The notes under the pieces: model-generated | The model's input: only the letters and a program-made list of their open reading frames with translations | What the model was told of the DNA's origin: nothing | Database searches by the model: none | Made by a program: the position numbers and the translations under genes | Shown here: positions 10,459-21,640 of the stretch, piece after piece | How positions within the stretch are numbered: position 1 is the first letter of the stretch | How the letters are laid out: the number at the start of each line of letters is the position of its first letter | Source: Malurus cyaneus samueli | Taxonomy: Eukaryota > Chordata > Aves > Passeriformes > Maluridae | Length of the DNA: 64,000 bases | Direction: 5' to 3' | Assembly (NCBI GenBank): GCA_009741485.1 | Contig: CM019236.1 | Span: 61,722,914-61,786,913 of the forward strand

Positions 10459-13400
10459 TGACATGGAGTGCTTTCTCTACCAGCAAGCAGTATATATAAA
10501 TATAAAAAAGAAAAGAAACCCCACCCCAAAAGGCAGAAATTGCTTTAGGAGGCTCTTATCAGCACCCTTTTACAGGCATGTGCGTGAAGCAACAGTGCAT
10601 TTCAGTCTATTTTCCTGTGAGCACAGAAGAGGCTGGAACAGGATTTCACAGCTCTCTCTGCCCGGTGTGGCCATGGCGTGGCGGTGCCCAGGGGCTGATG
10701 CGAGCCCCCCGCTAGCCCAGACCCGCCGGGACAAAGGGCTCATTGCCCGAGCTGCCTGTGCCTGTCCTGCTGCGGCACTGTCCCAAACAGGGCACTGTCC
10801 CAGCTGGTGCTGGGCTTTGCTGTGTAGGAGGAGCAGCCTGCTCGCTCTGGAGGGTGCGACCGTCCCAGCCCCGCTCTGCGGAGCGGGTGAAAGCCCTGAA
10901 TGCCAGGGCGTGAAGGACAGAGAAAGAGCTGAGTTTCCACTGAGGTCTTTGCCAGTTATCTTCCATTATTTATCATCTTCCTTTAAATCCAGCACTTGAT
11001 GTCTGATATTTCATTTTAAGGAGGATAAATGTGAGGGCTCACAGGTCCTCCACAGCAGCCAGCAGGCTGCCCTGTGCTTCCCCAGCACTTTGCTTAAAGA
11101 GCTGACCTAATGAGTTTTGTTCCCTCCTGTAGTCCCTGTCATTTACAGTTGCTATAATTTCCTGTCATAGCTACTTTTCCCCTCCCCCACCTCCTTGTGA
11201 TATTGCAGGGTTCATCCATAAGGCTGATGTGCTCTGACTGCAGCATGCTAGATTTGTCTTCGTCTTAATATATTATTTATGATGCTATTATTCCGTGCAG
11301 AGGACTGCCTGCCACGCTCTGCATACAGTTGCTGGTCTTCCAAATGCATCATGGCCAGCAAAGGAAAACACTGATCTAATTGAATTAACAGTGGTTCTGT
11401 TAGCCTTAATAGAGTTTGTCATGAAACACTAAGCAGATGTGACAATGATCTTGGTTAGTCATGTTTTGGTCCCTACTCCTAGACACGGTAACTGTTAGCC
11501 AGATCAGTGGGGAGAATAATTCTCCTTTGCTGATCAGTAATTGTGCTTACCCAGACATGTGGCAATCACTTTGGACGGATGGCTGAAATAAGCCAGGGAC
11601 TTGAATAGCAGAAAGTTTTATATTCTGACAATAAACTTGGCTAATTAAAACAAGATGCAGATGGTACTGCCACCTAGCAATTTTCACCTCACTTACTCTG
11701 ACTCCAATTATAGCCTTTCCCTACTGACTTACACTGTTTAAATTACAGTCTGGGGATAGATGACTATTTACCTGTTTCTGTTCATACAAAGAAGTCTAAC
11801 ACATCACTGTTCTGCACAAGGCATGTGAAGACGGACTTAATACTTATTCTGAAAAGTATATCTCCACTTTCTGAAAGAACGGGGGAAAAGTAATAATAAA
11901 GACTACTTAGAGACTCATTAGCAGACACATGCATCAGCAGGAAGCATATGAATATTACACACACAATGTGTCTCTCCAACACTTGTTCATTGGAGCAGGT
12001 GCCATACTTCTGGGAAATTAACTTTAATTGGATAAATAGAAAACTAGCCCTAACTAAGCTAGTCCAACTCACTTTCTTTGCTTATTATTTTCTTTAGACA
12101 CTCTGAAATGCTTGATGTTGATCCCTTGGGTGACTTTCCCTCCTCAGAGTGAAATTCGCTTACAAGGAAAGGGTTAGGCAATCGGTCATCAAGAATGGGT
12201 TAGGTTCGCTTCATTCTGCCTCAGTGCAGCGGGGAGGATAAGACTGCCACTTGAGGTACTCCACATTGCTTAAGCAAGCTTTATAAACAAGCTTTAGGGA
12301 GCAAACATCCATGCCTAGTCCAGGGAAGGAACATCCTCTGCTAATTCTGTGGTGGCAGAATAATGTGGCAGAATTATCTGGAATTGCATCCCAGAAATCA
12401 CTCTGGCCATCATCTGGACCACCGAGTTGCTGTTAGTGCTGATGCATTGCTGTTGTGGCATTTTATTCTGGCAGCCCTTTCCATGCAAACCAGCCATGTG
12501 TACTGCCATCCTGCTGCCAGCAAAGTGCACTCATTTCTTAATTTACTAATATTTTTTCATGTGAGGAGCTCTCAGGTGCAAAATGTTATCTGATGTAAAA
12601 GCTACAGTGGGGCAGGACTTGAAGATATTTTTGAAATGACACTCTTGTGTCATTTGAAAATCCATGTCTGTTGGAGGGAGAGGGGAGGAACAGGGCAGTG
12701 GACCAGGATTTATTTAGAGACCTATTAAAAGAGTCATTCAGCTGGGTTCCATTTTGTGTAAAAATATGTATGCAAATTTATGCTGATTGGAAAAGAACTT
12801 CGGTGCATCCTCGATGACATGCCAAATGAGGTAAACACGAGCACCATTAATACAATGAATAAGATGACACTAACTTGAGTGAAGCGCTCAAAGCATCCTT
12901 GCTTTCTCTTGGCTCTCGTTTGTCCTGTTCAGCCCCAGGGAGCCTCTGCAGAGTGGCACCAGCAACCCCCGCAGGGGACAGATCTCGTGATTCAAACAGA
13001 CAGCCAGTAGCTCAGGGGTCTCCTCCCCTGTCAAAAGCCTCTTCTGGGTGGGGAGCTGTGGGTTCTGGGTGGAGGGACCATTCCTTGGGTGTGGGAGCCC
13101 GCACTCTGCCTGGCTGAGACCCTGCTAGGGCAGTGTGCTTCCTTGGGTTCCTCTCCTGATCCTTCTTCCCAGCGGAAGGCAAGGCAGGTGTCAGAGGATC
13201 TGGGCATTTCGGAAGGGTACCTTTGGGGAAGTGTTGCCAGAGCATAGTGCTTTAAGGGGCTAAGGTCACACCTTCCCTTTGGCAGCAGGATTTGGACTCA
13301 CAGGCAGAGCAGTTACAGACCCCAAATCATTTGTGCAGAGCACTTTGCTCTCCTCCTTCACATCTATGTTTTAAATAGACTTTCCTTTCACTGGCAAGAG

Positions 13401-14689
13401 ATGGAGGAGCTGTGCAAAAGGAGACATCCAGCATCACTGCTGGCTATTTTTGGGCCCTCTTGTCCAGACTTGTCACTGTTTACAGAGGAATATTTATATT
13501 AATTTTAAAATAGGTGTGCATTAATCTTCTAATAGTTTCTGTAGGTGCTGCTTATACAAACCATTTCAATTAAAGACAAAGGATTTTCACAAAGGATTGG
13601 CTGCAGGACTGAAAACAATGCAGATCCCTAAGCACCTGGAGAGCTTTTGTTTATCTATTTGTGGCAGCTCTAGGTCAAATGCAGGGGAGAGTGGAGCACT
13701 GTGTGACCATACAGTGTCCTTAGTCCCCAGGCTGGAGAGTCCCTCAGCATCACTGGGGCACATCCCAGTCCTGGCAGACATCCTCCGTGTGTGCACACCA
13801 TGCATCTGCATCGCAGTGTGCCCAGCTTGAAAAGGAGAAGGAGGAAAAACCAGGCAAGTATGTGGGCAAGCCACTGAGAGACTATGTCTGCGACGCTCTG
13901 CGTTTCCGTGTCACATATGTGGCATCGATCAGGAAGGCAATAGATCCTGAACAGGGTGTACTGGCAGGGCAGAAAAGGACTAATATGATCTCAGCAAGGG
14001 TAAATTAGTGGATGAGATTCCTTCTGTCTACGGGTTCACATTGTTACAGTGCCTACTCCTCGCACCAAACAAATCCACCAAGGCCAGTGAAGGACACAAC
14101 CAATGCTTATTTGTACCGCAGCTAATGGCTGCACATAAGTGATCTCATTCACACAAAACCAGTGTGTAGAACTCAGGTACGTTTTAATAACTCTCAGGCC
14201 TGGGGAGATTTTACACTCTTTTGTTATGATCTGTTTACTACTATTTTCTTGCAGAGAAAGTCTCAGACAACATCCTCAAAATCCAGCTGTGAAGTACAAC
14301 AGATTTATAACTGCTGAACAAAAAGTACAGCGTACTCGGTTATTAATATGTAAAGCCTGGAGATGAAGTCACATCTGTATGATGATCTATTTTGGTGGAC
14401 CACGTATGCTTAAATCCCAGCCTTGCTCTTTTACACTATAAAGTCTGTCATAAATATTTGATGATGAACAAGCTTATAAAAAGAAAATGCGAAATGTGAA
14501 TAGAGGGAAACCAAATGTGTGATTTAATTTTTACTTCATTACCAGCACCTTACACTAAAGTTCATCTTCTGTAAGAGGAAGAAAGCAACAAATTTCTTCC
14601 TCACGATAACCTGATCTAAAGGATCACCATTGCATTTATTTGTATTTTTTAAAGGAAAAGGATAAATAATCATAGGACAAACAGAACCA
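10459..14689. other. intergenic sequence between the repeats and the SEMA6A 3' end
   Basis: No gene. A CpG-rich islet lies at about 10660-10920. AT-rich, repeat-free sequence with homeodomain-type motifs lies at about 11240-11780. An imperfect hairpin lies at 12628-12660. None of the open frames here resembles a known protein. Confidence 0.45.
11377..11387. promoter_or_regulatory. paired-class homeodomain dimer-type site (TAATTGAATTA)
   Basis: The 11-mer TAATTGAATTA is an exact TAAT-N3-ATTA inverted pair. This is the P3 arrangement bound cooperatively by paired-class homeodomain dimers. It sits in AT-rich, apparently repeat-free sequence about 3.3 kb beyond the presumed SEMA6A 3' end. The motif is seen directly; that it functions is inference, and a site of this size can occur by chance. 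Confidence 0.3.
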
Positions 14690-14713
14690 AGAAACAAGGT
14701 AGAACAGTCTGGT

Positions 14714-14745
14714 TTTATTACCATATGTAATCAAGAGCTTTTATT
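14714..14745 (-). promoter_or_regulatory. paired AATAAA polyadenylation signals, presumed SEMA6A 3' end
   Basis: Read on the minus strand, AATAAA occurs at 14745-14740 and again at 14719-14714. A third copy lies downstream at 14640-14635. Clustered canonical signals about 2.85 kb after the stop codon are the best candidate for the distal cleavage site. Confidence 0.5.
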
Positions 14746-15700
14746 TCCCATTTCTCCTCCTTTTTCTTTCCTGCCTTTTTTTTTTCTTTTACAACCGACA
14801 TTAAGTTGTGAATCATATGTTAGGGGGATGTGGAAATGAAGGGAAACTGGTGACATCACAATACTTTACAACTTTACAACAAAGGAGAGAGTCTGAATTT
14901 GTTGCATCTACCAGTGTATAGCAAGGGTGGAAAGCAAAGGCACACATAGGTTCATGACGCCCTCGGAACAGAGGGTGGAAGGGAAGTGGGGTTGGGAAAG
15001 GATGAAAACAAAGACCCACTGAATACAAAATGAACATTTCAAGGTCAACCCAGTAACTGCGGTGTACATTGTGAAGGCAGATCGCTGCACAAGCTGTTGC
15101 CATGATTATCCATCTCTGTGTTTTGGGAGAATGCTTTGAGGGATAATATCAAGGGAACCCTACTTCAGGGGTTTGGAGCTTGATAAAAAGGTTGTGAGTT
15201 GGTTCTTTTAAAAAAAAATTACCTTGCTACCTACTGTTTTCAAAGGGTTTTCAGTTTGTTTTTATTAAAACAACAACATTGCTTTGGATACAGATCTATC
15301 TACTCCAGTCTGCATAGTTCACTACGGGTGAACAAAACTGTTTCATAAAAGAAGCCATGATGAAATGAAAGAACATGCAAGCACCCTTGTTACACACTTG
15401 GTGTAGACCATCCAGACTTATATATACCATCTATAAGCTAGGGACTTAAAATCTGTCTTTTCAACCATTCGGAAACAAAACCAAACCCTGAAAACACAAT
15501 GGATATAAATTTTTAAAAACAAATTGAACAGAAAAAACCACCTTACTCAACTATGTTCAGTAGATATATATATAAATATATATTAAAAAGCTAGAAGCGA
15601 TCCCCATCATTTTCTACAGTATGTTGACACAGTTTATTGTAACAGATTAAAAACACAGCTACGTTTTTGCATAAACTGAAAGACTGGAAAGGAACTTACA

Positions 15701-15745
15701 CGCCTGCGCGCGCACACACACACACACACCTGTGCGCGCGCACAC
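15701..15745. repeat. (CA)n microsatellite flanked by (GC)n, in the SEMA6A 3' UTR
   Basis: The plus strand alternates purine and pyrimidine almost throughout: a CGCGCGCA block, about nine CA units, then CTGTGCGCGCGCACAC. Positions 15731-15744 (TGTGCGCGCGCACA) are a perfect 14-bp palindrome. In the SEMA6A transcript the central part reads as (GU)n. Confidence 0.9.
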
Positions 15746-17138
15746 TCCCACACTAGCTACATGCACAGTCACACGAAAGAAACAAAGAAAAGAAAACCCC
15801 ACGTTTTTCCCCAAAGAAGTATATGCAGCATCCTTCTGGAGCAGCAGGTAGCTACAGCAGGAGCCTGCCTGCCTGTCCTAGCTCCATGTGCCCTGCGTGC
15901 TGCAGGATGTGGCAGCTGGACTTTCTGCGGGCTTGGCCCCTCTCACCGTGCTGTCCCCAGCCAGGGGACATGCCAGCTCCATGGACAAGGGTGTTAGTCA
16001 TTTTCCTGCTGCCAGTGAGAATGATCTCCACGCTGACATGCTGTAAAGTGGGAGCGGGAGGTGGGGGAAGGCAGGACCCCCAGCACGGTGCCTTGGGAGC
16101 ATCACCACCTGCGGGTGATTTTGACAGAGGACTTGGCACAGCTAGAAAGTCAAATTGGAGGGTATGGTGCTAGCCTAATTTCTTTAGGGATGTGGGGTTA
16201 TGATGATAACCACCACATTCTTCTTTCAATGTCTTTACTCCAGTATTTGAAGGGGCTCGGAGGAGGAAGGATCAATAAATATTTGCATTACTCAAAGGGG
16301 AAAAAGAAAAAGGTTTTACGTACTACAGCTCACAAATATACACAACTGAGGGTGTAAGGCACAAATTTACATGTGGAAGAAAACAGGCTATTCACAGATA
16401 TATTCCCACGAAAAACCCGTGTGATAAGACCATAATTTATGCATGGTAACAGCCGGCATATTAGCTAGTTCACACTGTTTGAGGATTTTGTTTGCCGTCT
16501 CACAGCAAGGTGAAATGAGATGGCAACATCACAAGCTGGTGCCTTCACAGAAAGTATTAGCTACTGACAAAGCCATGTTGATAGCAATGGTGCACAGATG
16601 TGCAGCTTTTAAGTTTCTCTTGCAGCTGCTTTAGAAATTATGAACTCGCGGTATCTGTTGCTGTCTTAGGTCACAGGCCCAGCCAGCTAATTAGCTGAGA
16701 GACTTAAATAGATATCCCCTTTTTTTTTCAGCTAACCAGGCAGTCCAGGCACAAAGTTCAGAAATCCAGCTCCAACTTATCTAACTCAGTGAATTTCTTG
16801 GAAAATAAAGAGTTCTAATTACTCCAGTTAATGGGTTTCACGTTAAATAGGTATAACTTTCAAGGTACTTCTCTGAAAAGCTGCTCACGGGATGATAATG
16901 CAGGTCAGTTCCTTAGGAAAAACAAAAGTTGAACAATAAATAAGAGGAGTTACTTGTGTTAACAGTCTCATGTTATTCATTAAAAGAGAAGGATAGCAGA
17001 AATCCATGACATTGTTTGCCCAACCCAGCATTTAACTGCTGTGACCAAGTGGCTGTAACACTGATGGGCATCATTTCACAGTACCTGCTAGTAGTAAACT
17101 TCTGCCATTGTTAAGTCAGAGTTAGCTTTATCAATTGA

Positions 17139-17147
17139 ATTTTTTTT

Positions 17148-17185
<38 letters not shown>

Positions 17186-17206
17186 TTTTTTTTATTTTTT
17201 TTTTTT
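17139..17206. repeat. poly-T (poly-A in the transcript) tract, about 68 bp
   Basis: The plus strand is nearly all T, including an unbroken run of 34 at 17150-17183. In SEMA6A mRNA this would be an A-rich tract about 370-440 nt after the stop codon. Read on the minus strand it also contains an AATAAA (17196-17191). Confidence 0.95.
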
Positions 17207-17578
17207 CACTTGTTTTGCTTTCAGAGCCTCTTTCCCAGTTCAGGAATGCACTGTGCAGTTGGGGGCAGGGGTGAAATGTCACAGTCGTCTTTCACCTGTG
17301 TGCTTTTGGCTCAATGTTTGTGATGGAGGGTCAGTCTTTCGAGCAAAGAACTGGCAGGTTGTGGGGGTGAATCCTGCAATTGCAAACCTTCAACCATGGG
17401 TCATATGGCTCGGGTTTAAAAAAATATTCCACTTTTCCCAGAGAGCAGAAATCCAACACGTCTTCAGCTTGCAACAGCGATCTTCTCAGAGGAGCAAGTG
17501 ATAACAGCTGCAGAACACCTTTCAAGGGCAACTTCTGCATAATTGCCATCCTCCTCCCACTCCCCCTCCCCCCTCTGA

Positions 17579-18768
17579 TTATGTACACGCATCGTTGGGC
17601 TTCATGGATGTGGAAAGCGGAGCAAAGGACGGTTTGGGAGGTACGTCTGGCTTTAGCGAAGGCGTGCGTTTCAAGCCTGACCTCGTCAGTGAGTTGTAGG
17701 CAGTGAGACTGGGCTGCCGGGATACAGTCACGGCCTGTGCCTGCGCCGCGTGGACCTGTATGGAGTCCACTCGCTGCGGGGCCGGCGGCGGGTTGTCACC
17801 CCGGCCGAAGCTCTGATTGCGGGACAGGTGTGACGAGTTGGAGGAGTTAGTGTTGTTTCTTTTGAGCGTTGATGCCTGATGACTTCTGGTGAGCGAGTTT
17901 GTGGGGTAGCTTCTCTTGTAGTCCACGTTGTAGGCAGAGGAGTGCATCTCCAGCCGCTTGCTCAGGCCGCCCTGCGACAGCGAGGCGCCCGCGGGCCCCA
18001 GGGACGCCTCCCGCTGGGGCACTTTCGGGGGCATGCTGTCGAGGCTTTCCACCAGGTTAACTCCGTGGCTTGGGCTTTTGCTGCCGAGGTGGTCCTTGAT
18101 AGTTTTGTACTCAAGGGTGGCGTTCTGGTCCTCCACAGACATCTGAGCCCCATCGCTCATTTTCGGCTGGTCAACATACTCGTGTTGGTAGCCTTGCTGG
18201 GCTATGGGCAGGACCACGACGCTGGGGATGTGGCTGGGAGAAGCCCGGAGTGGCAGGTCAGTCGGGATCACCGGTGAGGCCATCGAGGGGATATCTTTTG
18301 TGCAGGCATTGATGAGGTTCTGGTTTCTCTCCCATTCCCTGCTGCCTCGGCTGGGCTTTCTCTTCTGTTGCAGGGTTGGGGTGGACTCAGGGGTTGGCAG
18401 GGCAGCCAGGTCCAGATGGTGCTGGTCAGCTTTGATTAGCATCTTGGCCGTGCTGCCCGGGGTAGCCAGCTTGCCATTGTGCATCAGAGGCGTGAGGATA
18501 GCTTCAGGCTTTGGCTCCTTGGACTGAGCATCCCCAAAGAGGCCACTGAGCTTGGAAACGCTGCTCATGGAGCCACGGCGGGAGTGGGTCAGCTCCTTCT
18601 CCTTCCTCTGCACGACGGCCATGTCTCTGCGGCGGTGGTCGCAGATGCAGTACACTACGATTCCCGAAAAGACGGCCCCCATGACAAAAGCAAGAATGAC
18701 AGCAATAGCCAACAGGGTGACTGGCACCAGCTGATCGTGACCTTTCAGGTAACTCTCGCGAATCACTC
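17579..18768 (-). CDS. SEMA6A: Semaphorin 6A, terminal coding exon (membrane helix and cytoplasmic tail)
   Basis: Last exon of the transmembrane guidance molecule semaphorin 6A, which acts as ligand and receptor with plexin-A2/A4 in axon guidance and cell migration. The exon opens after a TTGCAG acceptor. Its first two bases (GA) complete a glycine codon, and 395 residues follow before TAA. Exon residues 1-13 (VIRESYLKGHDQL) are juxtamembrane. Residues about 14-38 are the hydrophobic helix (VPVTLLAIAVILAFVMG onward), followed by the stop-transfer stretch CDHRRRD. The remaining roughly 350 residues are the cytoplasmic tail, rich in Ser, Pro and Thr. It includes LPTPESTPTLQQKRKPS, PPKVPQRE and NPPPAPQR; the SEMA6A tail is known to have a zyxin-like segment that binds EVL. 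The C-terminus STSMKPNDACT matches vertebrate SEMA6A and not 6B, 6C or 6D, as I recall them. A start codon seen slightly upstream (18799) lies in the intron and is not used. Confidence 0.97.
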
Positions 18769-21082
18769 CTGCAACAGACAGCACAGAGGGGTTAAACAAA
18801 GCAAGGACGGAGGAGCAGTGGGGAGGTGGGGGAGGCTACTTATCATTAACTACTTTATTCAAAGGCATGCTCCGGGGAGGTTGGTTTGTGTTTTCCAAGG
18901 TGATTTTGTTTATCAGCTTGCCCAAATTTGGGAACATACTGTACCTGCCAGCTACATCTTCCATGTGCAGCCTTTCAGCATTCAGTACAGCTTTCGCACC
19001 TGGAGCTGAAGACTACAAAGTTCAGGAGGGGAAAGCGAATTTACTTGCAGGACAAGAGCAATTGGTTTGAAATCTTGGCCCTGGGCAGTTCACATTGACT
19101 TCAGCAGATCAGAGCTGTTAGCTCTCCTCCTCTGACATACTCTTCATTCCTCACCTTCCCCTTTCTCATCTCTCCTAGGCTAATACCATCTTATTTTTAC
19201 TGTGGTAATTCACATTGAAAAGCCTTTAAAAGGAGGAGAGGAGATAGAATCTCAGCAAATACCAGAGAATTGTATCCCACATTGTTTAAGGCTTGTTTCT
19301 CTGCTCTTCATTCTGCTATCTCTGTCATGTGTTCTGTAAGTCAGTGTCACATGCCTGAGCTTCAGGAGGATGCTTAAGTAACTATGAAAGATAGAGCACA
19401 GTGCTGAAATTTATTGAGCCTGCTAGATGACTGTCCTTGCTACTTTAATTTTAAAAGCTCTCTCTTTTCTGAACACACGAATAGACTGACCCCTGTGCTT
19501 AAGTCTATGCATTGTTTTCTAAAAGACCTGACTGAATGCCTCATCTTGTGGCCCTGTGCTGTGGTCAGAGGTCATTGTCAGACCCCACTTGGCCATCCAA
19601 GCATCCCCTGTCTGAGAAGGCTTCTTTGGCAGAGCAAACATTCTCCATCTGAGGTCCCTAATGTAGAATTTATGAATACCCTGAATTTCTGAAAAAAGTC
19701 AGGTTTTTTTCTGATATGGGTACCCAACCAGCAGCACTAATGAAACACAAGCACAAAGTCTGTAGTTTGTTGGTTTGTTGTTTTTTTGGTTTTTTTTTTT
19801 TTTCATTTCTGGTTTTGTGCTCCTTACTGCTTACAAAGGAGCAGCCACTGTCTGACAAGGAACTGAAGGAACATCTGTCCCATCTCTTTTTCCAGAGAGG
19901 GCCCAAATGCCACAGGATTTAAAGCTCCACATATTCTAAGGAAATGTAATACTTGTCCTTACTACAGGAGGGTGAGCAAGGCTCTCCTGAGACTTTATAA
20001 AGATACAAAACTTTCACATTGCGAATCAACCTCTAAAATAAGATCTTTCATGTATTTGGTACAGAAGGTATTTACATCCAGAATCAGAACCAAAATACTC
20101 CCCAGCAAATTAAAATCAAAATACTCCCCTGTTAAAAAAATACTGAAAAGTTGTGACTGTCTCACAGAAGCCTTTGTAAGTATGCTGGCTAGACAAAGTA
20201 TTCAATTTCTCTGTCCCACACTAATTGCACCATTTAGGTGGATAAGGGATATTTGCTTATAAGAGAGAAACTTTATTAAAAGAAACAAAGCAGCTCTTGA
20301 AACCCTAAGCACCAGCATGTGACATCACAGCTGGGTTCCACAGAAATTACTGTGCTATGACAATACAGAGAATTATGATTTCACAAGCAGAATAAATAGT
20401 AAGAGCAGATGATCACTTAAGAAAATAAGATCCGGCATTCACATAAATGCCTCAATAGTAAAAAAGTAAGGGTAGGAAAATAAAACTCAGAAAACAATAC
20501 ATAATTAGAAACCATCTTCAAATTAAGTGTTTCTATAAGAACCCTCTTTTAAAGCCCAGCAGCTTCTTAAGAGGCAGGTTCTTCTTTTCTTTGTCATCAA
20601 CACTTAACCAGCAGCAGTAAAACCTATTTCTGTAGTTTAAATCCACATACAAAAGTGCTTTGTGTAGAAGCACAGTCTAGTGGTCGGCAGGTCCACAGGA
20701 CCACAGCATGGTCGGCAGGATACATGTTTCACAGGAAAGGTGTTGGTCTCCTGTGGTCCTTCACCTGCTGATATTTACGTGCTAGACTCTGCAGCATTTT
20801 GAGACCAAATTTTTTACACTTGTAATACTGTTTGGAGTGATTAACTGGAGAATCTGATACAGAGTCTTAAATGGATGGAAAGAATGGTCATGAAGTTAAG
20901 AAAAGCTTCCACCTTAAAAAGTCTAATTTAATGGACTTCTGAGCAAAAACTTCTCAGGCTTGTCCCTTTGAGAAATTGTCCAATGTTTTTCATGGGGAAA
21001 AAACCTCAAAATCCCTGCTCAGTATCTACCTAAGGGTGTAAGTCATCATAGATTAATGAAAGTTATATCTTAGTAACTTAAC
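18769..21082 (-). other. SEMA6A last intron, 3' part
   Basis: Intron sequence immediately upstream, on the minus strand, of the terminal exon. No alternative exon is recognised. Contents are a T/G-rich run at about 19765-19803 and a small patch of direct and inverted repeats at 20681-20760 (see findings). Confidence 0.6.
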
Positions 21083-21289
21083 ATTCTTCACTGAAGGGGT
21101 GGTCAGTCGTTGCAACAAACTGCCTATGGAAGTGGTGGAATTATCATCCCTGAAAGTGTTCCAAAAGTGTGTTAATGCACCACTTGGGGACATGGCTTAG
21201 AAGAGATCACAGTGGTGCTCGGTCCAAGGTTGAACTTGATGATCTCAGAGGTCTTTTCCAATCTAAATTGTTCCATGATGCTATATATT
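21083..21289 (+). repeat. CR1 LINE 3'-end fragment
   Basis: The segment matches a CR1 3' end read forward. It has a GAAGTGGTGGAATTATCATC block, then CCCTGAAAGTGTTCCAAAAG, GGGGACATGGCTTAGAAGAG, and the tail GAACTTGATGATCTCAGAGG / TCTTTTCCAATCTAAAT ending near a degraded ATGATGCTAT terminus. It is antisense to SEMA6A. Confidence 0.8.
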
Positions 21290-21299
21290 CTAATATGTG

Positions 21300-21640
21300 T
21301 GGACTGAGAGCAAGAGGTTGGAGTGCAGCCCTGTGGCAAGGGAAATGGCATTTTTGGTTGATGGTAAACTGACTATGAGTCAACAATGTGCCCTGGTGGA
21401 AAAAAGGACCAACCATATAAAAATATTGGAATGTGTCTGAAGGTATGCAACAAAAATGGTGAAAAGACTACAGGGCATCAGTGATGTGGAGTGGCCAAAA
21501 ACACTTGGTTTGTTCAGCTATGAGGAGACCTTACTGCTATCTAAAAATCCCTCATGGTGAGGAGTGGAGGGGAAAGTGCTGCTCCATGTCTCAGGAATCT
21601 GGTCATATGATGCAAGGCAATACCTTAAAACTCATGTCCC
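21300..21640 (+). repeat. second CR1 LINE fragment, internally deleted
   Basis: This begins about 10 bp after the previous fragment's 3' end with sequence typical of the CR1 ORF2 C-terminal region: GAGTGCAGCCCTGTGGCAAG, then TGACTATGAGTCAACAATGT and GCCCTGGTGG. It then jumps to the later block ATGGTGAAAAGACTACAGGG followed by TTGTTCAGCTATGAGGAGAC. About 150-200 bp of the consensus appears to be missing after the GACCAACCATAT segment. Confidence 0.75.

Larger units (their letters stand above)
14690..17578 (-). other. SEMA6A 3' UTR (extent inferred)
   Basis: This region directly follows the SEMA6A stop codon (TAA, 17581-17579 on the minus strand) and has no splice-site or coding signal. A length near 2.9 kb is, by recall, in the range of mammalian SEMA6A 3' UTRs. 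The end is placed just beyond a pair of minus-strand AATAAA signals (14745-14740 and 14719-14714). A further AATAAA at 14640-14635 would extend it slightly, and others at 15638-15633 and 15266-15261 could give shorter forms. Notable content is a 34-nt A run near 17183-17150 and a GU/GC alternating block at 15701-15745. No transcript data were available. Confidence 0.6.

Noticed and set aside
10247..10999. 250-codon plus-strand open frame, the longest outside SEMA6A
   Set aside because: Its phenylalanine run is the poly-T tract and its C-terminal half crosses the GC-rich islet. No recognisable domain or splice structure.
17879..18527. Plus-strand open frames of up to 132 codons opposite the SEMA6A terminal exon
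   Set aside because: Antisense shadows of a GC-rich coding exon. The minus-strand frame is unambiguously SEMA6A.
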